Of a DNA stretch of 64,000 nt, positions 25,001 through 37,000 are shown in pieces; the stretch's first letter is position 1, and each line of letters starts with the position of its first letter. The notes under the pieces were generated by a model, which was given only the letters and a program-made list of their open reading frames with translations, was not told the origin of the DNA and ran no database searches. The stretch spans positions 248,001-312,000 of the forward strand of contig WBMV01002864.1 of assembly GCA_013396655.1 (NCBI GenBank), in the 5' to 3' direction. This DNA comes from Campylorhamphus procurvoides. Its lineage: Eukaryota > Chordata > Aves > Passeriformes > Dendrocolaptidae. The position numbers and the translations under genes are program-made.

Positions 25001-28000
25001 AGCTGACAGCATCCCTCAGTTTGTGTGTTATAGGAGCTATGAAGGATCTGATCTCACTGCTCCAAGCCGTACCTTCACACCACACATAATGGTCCTGGTT
25101 CACCCCAAGCACCTCTGACAAGGTGCCCCACACCCACAAAGAGGCAAACTTTACTTACAGATCTGTGACTCTGGAGATCTCAGCACCTTCTTTGATTCCT
25201 GCCATATGGTTTTGCAGTCCTCCTGGAGCTTATAAAACCGCTCCTTTCTCCAAGAGCTTGACTTCACTTTTAGCAGCTGGCTGCCTTTCAGGAGGAACTT
25301 CAGGTCCTTGTCATCTTTGAGGCCTGTGGTGAAACAGAAGTGGTAATGTAAGGGACAGGTGAAGAAATGATGCTCAAGGAGTCTTCCCTTCCACAGGAAA
25401 ATAATCACAGATAGACAACTGCAGGGCAGGACAGCAGAGCAGGGAGACCCAGAAATGCTCCATGCCACACTTCATGCCCAAAAAAGATGCTGAAGCCTTT
25501 TACTTTTCTTATATTGAGTCCGAAGACTTTTGTATTGCAATTCTCACATGGTTTACAAACATAAAATATCTCCTTCCCAGCAAATACAGTCTACTGTTAA
25601 GATGGGGAAAATAAAACAAACAACAAAACAGTAAAAGCAGAGTGAGGAAAGGCGCATAACTTGTAACTAGAATGCTGTCANAATGTTTTTAAACTAAATA
25701 AGGAGAGATTTAGGTTAGATGTTAGGAAGAAATCCTTTGCTCAGAGGGCGTCAAGACACTGAAACAGGTTACCCAGGAAAGCTGTGAATCCCCCATCCCT
25801 GGAATTGTCCAAGGACAGTCTGGACCAGGCTCACCTTAAAAGGGGCTTATATAAAAGAGAGAGAGAGACTTTTTACATAGGCAGGGAGTGATTGGACAAG
25901 GGGGAATGTTTTTAAACTAAATAAGGAGAGATTTAGGTTAGATGTTAGGAAGAAATCCTTTGCTCAGAGGGCGTCAAGACACTGAAACAGGTTACCCAGG
26001 AAAGCTGTGAATCCCCCATCCCTGGAATTGTCCAAGGACAGTCTGGACCAGGCTTAGAGCAACCTGGTCTAGTGGAAAGTGTCCCTGTCCCTGGCAGAGG
26101 GGTGTAATGAGATGATCTTTAAGGTCCCTTCCAACCCAAAGCATTCTAGGATTCTGTGATTCAAAGCCTTTTCCAGTTAGATAGAGGAGGAAAAAGAAAA
26201 TGTGTGGGGAAGGATGCACGAAGAGATTAAATGAGGTGCTCAAGGTCATGTGAGAAGAATGTGGCCATCAGGGTTACAAACCAAACATATTTTACCCTTC
26301 TACTTTACTCCTCCCACTGTAAATCTTATCACTGCTTGTGGGACGGGGGTTAATTTGGAAAACCCACCCTTCATTTAGTTAATTATGACCATTACCAAAA
26401 AAATTTCATAAGAGCACCTTTCAACATTCCATAAAATATAGTCCATGTTACTAATTTACCTCCTAGATTCACAAGACTGCGATGATTAGTGAAACATGAG
26501 AGAAAAATGCCAGAAAATATGGAGAAATATGTCAGAAAAATACCAAATGAGAAGAAAACCCAGATAAAAACAGACACACACCCTGCCTGATCCTATTTTG
26601 ACTATACAATTGAGCTCCTGGTCCCAGTTACAGCGCCAAGCTGGGTGATGCTGGCACAGAATGGTTTTTCCTGTGCCATATAATGGTGACTGTCACATCT
26701 GGACTTTTTACAATAGGGCAGGTTCTGGGTTTCCAAGATAAGGATGAGAACAGGCTTCCCCTCCCAGAGACATCTCCTGCCAGCCCTTGGATTTCCACTT
26801 CTCTGCAGTTCCCCTGTGAGGCTCAAATGCCAGTTTTCTCAGGGGCTGAAGGCAGGAAAGAAGCATCCTGGAAGAGCCCAGACCAACAGGCTGAGTGCAC
26901 ACACCACACCGCAGATGCTGACACCATGTCTCACACTGAGCATTAGGGCTCGGGCACCTGAGTAACCTGAACAATCTGGGGAGGAAATGAGCCAGGCAGG
27001 GCTGCTGAGACCAGCATAGGCCACCCCACAACCATTTCAAGCAGTAGCTCATGAGCTTGGGAAATGTGGCCATTCCTGACACGGCGGATTCCTCATGGCT
27101 GTCTCTAGAGCTGACAGCATCCCTCAGTTTGTGTGTTATAGGAGCTATGAAGGATCTGATCTCACTGCTCCAAGCCGTACCTTCACACCACACATAATGG
27201 TCCTGGTTCACCCCAAGCACCTCTGACAAGGTGCCCCACACCCACAAAGAGGCAAACTTTACTTACAGATCTGTGACTCTGGAGATCTCAGCACCTTCTT
27301 TGATTCCTGCCATATGGTTTTGCAGTCCTCCTGGAGCTTATAAAACCGCTCCTTTCTCCAAGAGCTTGACTTCACTTTTAGCAGCTGGCTGCCTTTCAGG
27401 AGGAACTTCAGGTCCTTGTCATCTTTGAGGCCTGTGGTGAAACAGAAGTGGTAATGTAAGGGACAGGTGAAGAAATGATGCTCAAGGAGTCTTCCCTTCC
27501 ACAGGAAAATAATCACAGATAGACAACTGCAGGGCAGGACAGCAGAGCAGGGAGACCCAGAAATGCTCCATGCCACACTTCATGCCCAAAAAAGATGCTG
27601 AAGCCTTTTACTTTTCTTATATTGAGTCCGAAGACTTTTGTATTGCAATTCTCACATGGTTTACAAACATAAAATATCTCCTTCCCAGCAAATACAGTCT
27701 ACTGTTAAGATGGGGAAAATAAAACAAACAACAAAACAGTAAAAGCAGAGTGAGGAAAGGCGCATAACTTGTAACTAGAATGCTGTCAGGAACTTTTAAG
27801 TGATTTCAAATCTACTCTGCAACAAATTTTCTTTGTGGAAACAGGAACACACAAAGGTATCACTTTCCCTCTTATCCACACGGGAATTTTGCAGATCAGT
27901 GATGTGAAGCTTAGGACAGGTAAGTTTGGTGAGAGGCAGTAACACATCAATAGGGTAACAGTAAGACAGCAACCATGCTCTCCTCACTGCCCAACTATCC

Positions 28001-31000
28001 AAGAGGATCTTTATCTTTCTTACACTACTAAGCCACTGCAATGTCAAGTAATAACAACCAGACTTTCTGGTTCCAGAAACTTCAGATTTCACAACTTAGT
28101 CTAGATTCAGGAAGGCACTTAAGACATCTAGAGAGGCAAAAGGCACCTGCTGAGGCTTTGGAAACAGAGATTTGGCATTCTACATGGTTTTGGATGTCTC
28201 AGCAGTATACGACTTCCCCATACCTAAGTACCTTGGAGAATCTGTCCCTCAAACCAACCATTAATTACAGACCTGGAGCGTGTGGGCTGAGGAGGGTGAG
28301 AGCATGAAACATGAGAAACACTTCTTGGGCTTTCTGTAATAGGCACCTTGCACCTCTCTGACATGGCAAGAAAGGCTGGTTCAGAGCTGGTGATACAGCA
28401 TTTTACCCTAGTGCTGATCACGTACATCTCAATTAAGTGGGACTTTTTCTAATCCTATCTTAACATTGCAGGTAACCACTTGGCCACTTGCAGCCACCTG
28501 ACACATCATGCAAAATTTCCCAACACTTACATAACGTGGGGTCTCACAAAGCAGAAATCCAACTTAACTGTTTTATGCAGTAATATTTCTTCTGCAGTGA
28601 CCCCTTTGACACTGGGTTGTTTCTTTTCTGGAAGACACAGTTGCCTTGAATTTTCCTTTCCTAAAAAAGGGCAAGGCAGTAAGGTGCCCGCTTGGAAAAT
28701 AAAACTCAGCATGAGATCCAAGTGGCCAAATTCCTCGAATCCTGACAATTCATATAGGAAACTGAAGCACCAGCTGCTGCAGACCACCAAGGTCAGTTGC
28801 AGCAAAAAGCTACACTGTGAGTTTGTAATTGGGATACACTGGCCTAAAGAGAGCATTTTATACTGCCAAACCCTGAGATCTTCATCAGAAATAAGTATTA
28901 GGGGTGTCCAGTGTTCACTCTATGAGCCTCTCAAAACACTTTACTGTTTTTGCAGGTGCCAAGGATCATGCCCAGAGCTGAGTCAGGCCAAAGCATCCAA
29001 AGCTGAAAGCGTCACAGTGAAAACTGGAGACCCTGAGTGGTGGTTTTGGCCTCTCTCTTTCCTCTGTATTAAATTAGCTATCTCATTAATTGCCTTCCCA
29101 TGCTGCAGCATCCCCTGGGCCTCTCAGCTCACATCTGATCTGGAGATTCCCAACAGGAGAATGTGAATGCTTCCTCCTCTGTATCCTCTGGATACCTCAG
29201 AAAAAACTCATGGAGAGATGAAAAAAAAGCTGTCCCCTGCAAAGCACAGAAGGGGGAAAGGTTGACCCCACCTACAAGACCAAGGACAGCATTCCCAGGG
29301 ATTGACAAGAGGCCAGATCATCCGTAGGACTGACAGACACCACAACAGCTTCATGGGTCCTTGGTCTCCTCAGTTGTGCTTCTGCTCTGAGGCAAAGATT
29401 GTCCAAGTACAGAGAAGATACCACAGACTCCAGCCTCACTAATATCCCTGTGACACTCCTCAAGGTTCCTGGAGAGGAAACTAACTTCTTCCTTCTCCCT
29501 GTTCACCCACCTTTCCGTTCTGACTCCCAGAGTAATTCCTTGTTTTTCTTCAGATCCCAACCACACAAGGCATCATTATGGGACTAAGAAGAGGACATGT
29601 CATCCCAGGGTGACATGAGGAGGAAAGCAGGAAAACCAACAATTCCTTTGGATGCCTTTGTCTGTTAGTGTGTAATGAGAAATCCCTTTAACTGGGGCAT
29701 GCTTTGTTCCTAAGACACTGCATGCAGCATCTGCAATGTGTCCTGCTATCAGGACATCCCAAAGAGCTGCACCAGTGTCATACAGGCAAATCTGGATGGG
29801 CACAGGTGGTGGCCAAGGGCAGATTCCTCTCCTCCAGGCTAAGATCACACCGTTCACACACAAGCTGGAGTTCAGAGCCCTTCATCCTGCTCACCAGCAC
29901 AGCCCAGTCAGTGTATTAGTGAAGGTCAAAACTCCCCTTCCTCTTCCAAGGATCTGACTAGGGGGTGGGAGCAGTCCTACCACTCATCCTTGGTCACTGT
30001 GCCTAAGAACCTGGAAAGGTTAAATGATCATCAAGGGAGGGCACTGCACTTCACAAGAGAAGGAGGGAAGGATGAAGAGGGACAGTGCGTGGCTGAAGGC
30101 ATAGCAATGATAAAAGCTGGCATGGATCGTGAGTCAGGAGTGGTGAGAGGTGCCAGGGAGGGGATGGAGACAAGCTTCCCTCTAGGAGACAGAGGGTTGG
30201 CTAGGAAAGGGCAAGAGGGCTAATCATGAATGTCTAACAGCTCCAGCATCCCTTTCATGTGGGGTCCTTTCAGACAGAGATTGGTCACCCAGAGCCGACT
30301 TCTGTCAGTGGTGACCCCATGTCCTGATTGAACCACCCAAGGGACATCCCCCAGCCAGGTGGGCACTGCCCATGTCAGGTCTGCTCTGGGTCTGTAGCAG
30401 CAATTCAAGCTCACACAGCTAAACTGGCCAGGGAAGAGGGCCAGTATTTCAGGCCCTGTCTCCTATGCCCAAGCAAGCACGTCGACAGACTCTTTAATGT
30501 CCTTGGGTGAATCACTTAGCTTCTCTGTTTCTACCTACAGCAGCATTTTGCTAGGCCAGAGATGGAGCTTAAGACACTCTGATCTGCTGATACAGGAACC
30601 ACAAACTCACCCTTGATGTGTCAGTGGGACATTACTCTCTGCTGGTCATTTGAACTGCTCTCCAGAAAAAAAACCAACTACCTTTTCCCAGCGGAAACCT
30701 CATTTCAGGCTTTATGCCTGAACAAGCTCTTGAGGATTTCTGCCTAAATGCTCCATGGAATGGTTTGTACTGGAAAGGACCTTAGAGGTCACCTAGTTCC
30801 AAGCCCCCTGCCATGGGCAGAGACACCTTTCACTAAACCAGGTTGCTCAAAGCCTGAAGCTCAGGAGGTTTGTGGTCCAGAGTTCCATCTCACAGCAGTG
30901 GAAATTTGTATGAAAGAAACCAGAGTCATCATAAACACACATCATTTAAAAGTTAAAAAACACTGTGCAGCCGGACAAGGATATTGATTTCCAACTATGT

Positions 31001-34000
31001 CACAACATTAGGCATGAGAAGCACAATCACCACACTGAAACATATGTCCAAATCCTACCTGACACATATGGCAGGACTTGTCTTGCTTAGCATCCTCTTT
31101 AAAATACCAAATACACATTTGGCATGCAAAATTTCAGAATGCCTTTCAAGGGTCAGGACCCTCCTCCTTGCAAAACATCAATCACACACTTTCTAAACAG
31201 AATATATTCAGCATGCAGTGATGTTCAGAGTGAAAACCATGCTTGGCCAAGGTAGAAGCACCTCAAGCACATACAGCACTGCAATAACCATGATATTAAT
31301 ATTAATATGCTGCACTAGGAAGCTTTGGACACTGAGACATCAAAACTGTTAACCTCTGGCTTATCTAGCCCAGGTTTACAGCAAGCAGGAAGCACAATAA
31401 AACAATAGCTGTCACGGCAGAAGCCAGGCTTTGAGTTCACTAAGGAGATGGTTAGGAGGGCAGTGATAATCTATACTGTTGCACTGCTCACTCACAAACC
31501 TGCTGATCTGAGAGAACTTAATTACATCTGCTATAAAACAAGCCTACTCCTGCCTGCCCTCCCCCTCCCACTTGCTTGGGACCAGGCATAACTCAGGTTG
31601 CCTGGTTTAAACGGGCAGAAAGCCTTCCTGATAAAATCAAAGAACTCGGTAGGTAAATGGCTATTTTCCATTTCCACCTGCCCTCTGCGTCCACGAAAAT
31701 CAAGGAGTTCACATCCACTTGGGCTGTGTCTCCAGAGAGCAGGAATGGGCAATGAGCTCATAGCCAGGCACAGAAGTTATGAAACTCCCCGAGTTTCCTC
31801 TTTCATCTGGTGAATGCAACCGCTGAGCTGTTCCCTGGGCTCTTACAGCAAAGGCAACACACCCCTGAACAGCGCTAAAATCAGGCAGGAAGAGGGCACT
31901 GCCTTCCCCAAACACTCTCAACCAGTGGCACTTCAGAAAGCCCAGCTACAGATTTGGGAACAGACCCTTTGCCGAAGCGCTCCCACATTCTTTGATGCCT
32001 CCAACGAGGCGCTTTACACATCTGGCGTGCGGTCACAGGCAAATGAAGGGAAAGGAAACCTCAGAAACTTAAAAATAACCCTGGAGTTGTCTTTAGGGTG
32101 GAGCACTGCCTCTGCACGGGGAAAAGGGGCAGAAACGAAGCAGCTGCCAGCCCAGTGCCGAGGGGTCTGTCCAACCTCTCCCTTACCCAGCCTGATGCCA
32201 TTCAACGCGGCCACTCTACGGCTCTGCTCCAGTAGCATGTTTTCCTGGGATGCGCTGCGCTTGGGCTGCCGTCGGAAGCACTGCATCATCCAGCGCGGGG
32301 CTCGGGGAGAGGCTCGGGGTGCCGGGAAGGACGGGGGGCCGCGGCACCCCTGCAGGGATCCCTGCTCATCCAGGAGCCTCCGGAGGGAGCGGCGACAAAC
32401 GGGGCTCCGAGGAGGCAGCACGGGCAGGGGGACAGCGGGAGCAAGGGCAAGGCAGGGGAGGGCAGAGTCCGGCTGGGGGTGGGACCGTGGGAAGTCTCTC
32501 CCTCCCGCTTTGCTCACCAGCACACGCTGGATGCGAAACTAGACGAAGGAGCCTGCCGGCAGCTGCCCAGGTAGAAGGAACGAGTTTTCCAAGAGTCCTA
32601 CGCCAGTGGGTTTTTACGCATCATTTCCAGAGGCTGGAGGAGTCCCAGATGCTGTTTGTGGCTCCTAATCAGTGCCTTGGGCTTCTCAGCTCATCCTGCC
32701 CACGAACGCCTGGATCGGGGCGAGCTTGGCTCCACCCTTTATCTTCTGGGCAGAGCTGCTCCGTGCTGTTCCCTCCGATAGGCACTGAAGACGGAGCTGA
32801 AAACACCTCTTAGCCAGGGCAGATGTAGCCAAAAAGCTGCTCGGAAATTGTGTTTTAATGCTCTTCTTTTTTCCACCTCCAGAAGAGTATTTTCCTAAGA
32901 GTCCGCAGAGTGTCTTCGCTGCCACCGATTTCCTGTGTGACTTGGGTGAGTCACTTACCCTGCATTTCTGCATAGCTTTGGGTTTATTCTTGTAATTCAG
33001 ATTTACCCTGCACTCTGGTACAGGAATAAGCCCCCTCAGGCGTTTAACAAGTCACTGATTACACAGAATCAGAGAATAATTCAAGTTGGAATGGACCTGT
33101 GGAGCTCTCTAGAGTCAACTACTCAAAGCAGGGTCACCTTCAGAGGTAGATTTGGTTGCTCACAGCCTTGTCCAAGTGAGTTTGGATATCTCTAAGGATG
33201 GAGACTCCACAGCCAATTTAGATCCCTGTCCAAGAGCTTAAATGTTTTCAGTGAAGAATTTGTTCTCTATACCTGTATAAACTCACAACCATCTCCCACT
33301 GTCCTGGCAATGGCTGGGACTAAAATACATCTCTTGCCCAGCCCTGACCTTTTCTACAGTGGAATAGAGCAGTTCTACTTACATACACACCTTGTCACAG
33401 ACTGGGTTTTTTTGTCATTGCCTTTGTCAGCTGCTGCCCTGCCAGGAAAGCTGAGGTTGAGCTGCAAGGAAATGGGTTAAACTGGGGTGGATGTCACTTA
33501 CTGCAGAACCAGCATATACCAAGGAAACTTGACATCAAACCACACGTCACTGTTCCTGCCACAGACCCAGCTGAAGGCTCTCCATCACCAGCCCCTCATC
33601 ACATTCAATACAGGTTTTAGAAACATCTCTGTTTCTGGTGTCTGTAGATCCAGTCACCCTCCCCTTCTCTCTGTGCAGTCTGAAGGAAGCCCTACCAACC
33701 CCCACAGAGAAGCACTGAGGACTGGGTTATTTGACCAGCACAAGGACAGGGTCGGAGTCATTAATCGCTGCCATACACTGCATGTAAGAACCTCTCTGGG
33801 GACAAGGCAGGGCATTGCATGGCCTCGAACAGCAGTACATCTAATAATGTTTTATTTACACACAGCCAGTGCAAACCACCGACAGTGAAGGAGAATAAAG
33901 GCCATTTCTGGAGGGGATGCTACTGAACTACTTAGCCAGACAGTCAGTGGCTGTCTGAGGAAACACCTCCAGCCCTCCTGGGCCCCCTGCACACGCAGGG

Positions 34001-37000
34001 GCTGGATGTCAGAGCCATAATCTTCACAGCACTCCCTGGGAGCTTTGTTTCTGCCCTGGTGAGGAGGTGGGCACCACGATGCAATGCCTACATGATGTTT
34101 AATACCTATCAGTCTCTGAGCACTTCCCATATTTCACATTGTACTGGAGAGCACTGATCTAATTAAAGGAGAAGGAAAGAGCCTCCTGTAACTGCCTTAG
34201 CAAAACAATTTGCTTCTACACACCAACTGTTCTGTCCAGCAGCAGAGTCCCACAGGGATCAATCTGGGAGCACACAGAGCCCCTGTGATTCATTTTCTCA
34301 TTAATTCCTAATAGCAGTGCCAGTGACAGCCCTGCTCAAAGCTTTCCAGGCCCTCAGAGAACATTTTACTGTACTTGTCCCTGAAGTTTGCTCGCACAGA
34401 AAGCACAAGATCAGCATTCACTGGGTTTAGTTACCTCTCCTGAACAGAAATGTGCGTGTTTTGCTGTTATGAGGGCTTCAGAGATGTAAGGCACTTCAAA
34501 TCTGTTTGTTTTTAAAAGGAAGATGGGATCACTGGGCCAGAAATTTGCTGCTTTGGGAAACAACAGACCTGGATGTATCATGGGCTTGAGGTCATTTAAA
34601 GACAATGCCACATCTCATAGCAGAAGCCTGAAGGGTGACACTGGGTTACATGGCACAGCGTACATGTTACACCATGCTGCCGTCACACTCCGGTGCAGGA
34701 GGAAGTGATTCCTGCAAATGGCTTATGGGAAAATTCTCCAAGCCTTATTCACTGCAGGTAACACCTGAGTGGATCGTGCAATTTTACCCATATGACCAAT
34801 CCCACTGAAAGAAATGGCACTGGTCACATGAGTGGAGTTATTCGTGTCCCCGTGGGGCTGTGCTGAGCATCCCATTGATTCCAGCTGGATTACTCAGAGA
34901 AAATGGATATTGATGCAAATGAGGATGTCAGAGCTTGGTCCCAGAGTTAGCAAAGTGCTTGAATATCCAGGAAACAGGCACTTGAGATAGAGTGGCTGCA
35001 GAGTCTGGTAGGAAATGGGCTCTGTGAAAACACTATAATGCACAGATGATTTTTCCACAATAAATTAATCTCCATCACTTCCTTATACAAAGGAGCTAAG
35101 GAAGCACTATTACTATTCCACAGAGAAAGGTGCAGTATGTTTTTTGATCTCTTTGGGGATCCACCTCTTCTCCCATCCCCTCTTCTCCTGTCATGTTTAG
35201 GCAACACCAAGAGTGGTGCAACCATAATTCTGATCATAGTCTTTCTACACCACAGTGACACAAACGACATGATAAAACTCAGCTGCTGATTTGTCCAGAC
35301 TTGTGATAATTTAGGACTGGAACGAAAATACCTGTGCTGGTGATGACCTCACCACTTCCCATCACGTCATGCACATGATGCAAATTATTATGACAAGTAA
35401 TGGCTATGGCAGCTACATAACAAAGAACAAATGTCATGCTAAGGGGAGATTTTCCCACTAAGGAGGCCAAAGGTTGTGTCTTGCTCTGTATTTGTTACCA
35501 AGAGGAAACAATTAGGTCTGTTTTACGTGATGCCATTCTTCCCTGCTGAAGAACACTACAGCAAGGTTCCTTCCACATCTGCAGGGTCCCACCTGCCCTG
35601 TCTTTCCTTCTGGAGTCCTTTCTTCACTTCATCCATGCCCTCCCACATCCCATCTGTAGAAACCTCCCTCTTTCCTCCTTCCTTACTATCTCCAGAACAC
35701 CATTCACTGCTCTCAGCTTTGTTTTCCTTAGTCACATTTCACAGTCACCAAGGACCAGGCCTTGCTGTTGGCACAGCTTCTCACCTCCAGCAAAAACTCA
35801 CAGTGTCTCCTCCACGCTAGCACACCCCTTCTTGCTCCCTGTGGGGAGGTGGGGATCGTGTAGGGGGTGCTGGGACCGGACTCATCAGTGCACCCCTGGC
35901 CAGATGTGCTGCTGCTTGTTGACAGTGGGTGTATCTCCGGTGCATGTGGTATGTACCAAGTTCCACCTTGTGGTGACACTGAGAATGGGCTTCTTTATCA
36001 GCAAATCTCCTCTTCTTACATTGGCTTTTCTTGCCCATTCCCTTTCCAGGGTGCTTGAGAGGTCCTGCTGAGCTGGGGCAGAAACCGTACATATGAATCC
36101 TTAAAATTTCATGTCGGAGAAGTTATCTCAAGTCTCATGTTGTGGTTGTCCTCCAAATCACTGACTGAAGACTCAGGCACACTGGCCAGGAGCTGCATGA
36201 TGGGCAGGTTTCTGGTCCACCAATATTTCACCCTGCCCAATATTTCTCAGCCCCTCTTTCTCTCTGTATCCTTTGGGTGTCTCACCTTGTCTCCACGGTC
36301 TCTGGGAGGAGAATGGTTCTTTATCCAGCTCTGAGTCTACCCAGCCTTTCTTTCCCCAAAACAGGCTGGCTATATCCAGACTGCCTGCTGGGAAGGACTG
36401 CAGGCCCATCACCCAGATCATGCCATGTGGATCAAAACCATGCTGGGGAATATGCTGGAAGTTAAACAGCCTGGCCTTGCTTTGTATAAACGAAGCCAGG
36501 CTGCCCGCCCAAACATTTCACAGACAGCTCAAATCGTGACCTTTATTTGCGAAAATCTTCATATATCTTCCTGCCAGTCTGGGTCACTCACAAGGAGCTT
36601 GGATCAGCGCATGGAACAGGCTGTGACCCATCAACAGCTACTGCCCTGCAGCCCTGATGAAATCCAGGTAAAACACCCAACTAAATTTCATCGCACTCAG
36701 GAACCCAAAACCAGACTGAAGGTTAGGTTTGGTCCTTCCACTGGTCCCTCCATCACAGTGAACATAGAGATTTGGCTGCAGCATGAGAGGCACTAAAACA
36801 AACCTTGGCTTGCAGCAAATTACAGCTTTTCCAGTAGCTGGTGTGGAAAGAAAGTAATTGAAAAAAAGGATATCAACTTAATGGATAGGACCAGGACCAA
36901 CAGCCAGGAGCACTCATGCATCTTAGTTGCCTAACTCCTAAGTGACATTTCTGGGCACATGCTGATGAAGATCTTCTCTTCATAAACCCAAAGTCAGTTG

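Larger units (their letters stand above)
14438..25158 (-). other. PLCD1 intron 2
   Basis: A 10.7-kb intron splitting the PH domain. It contains CR1 copies at 14856, 22195 and 23615, and a 12-bp-stem palindrome at 19228-19255. Its middle third (about 17,000-19,100) is locally GC-richer, but I see no exon or element there. Confidence 0.8.
23724..27788. repeat. Near-identical tandem duplication with an N at the junction (likely false duplication)
   Basis: Positions 23724-25680 (1,957 bp) recur at 25832-27788 with a constant 2,108-bp offset. The only difference I found is C at 24731 against T at 26839. Between the copies lie a single N at 25681 and 25682-25831, which repeats 23797-23946 exactly over 150 bp. 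The duplicated block carries PLCD1 exon 2, part of a CR1 and flanking intron. One SNP in about 2 kb is what two haplotypes would show, and 150 bp is a common short-read length, so mis-assembly is the simplest explanation. Confidence 0.95.

Noticed and set aside
24494..27247. Repeated 140-179-codon minus-strand frames next to exon 2
   Set aside because: Present twice only because of the duplication. No homology, and one copy is altered by the single SNP.
23724..27788. Genuine lineage-specific exon duplication in PLCD1
   Set aside because: Not excluded, but the N, the 150-bp orphan piece and near-identity including intron sequence favour mis-assembly, and a duplicated half PH domain should not fold.
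31814..32542. 242-codon plus-strand frame over the MQC exon region
   Set aside because: It is the antisense shadow of PLCD1 exon 1b and its CpG-rich flank, where the minus strand matches a known isoform.
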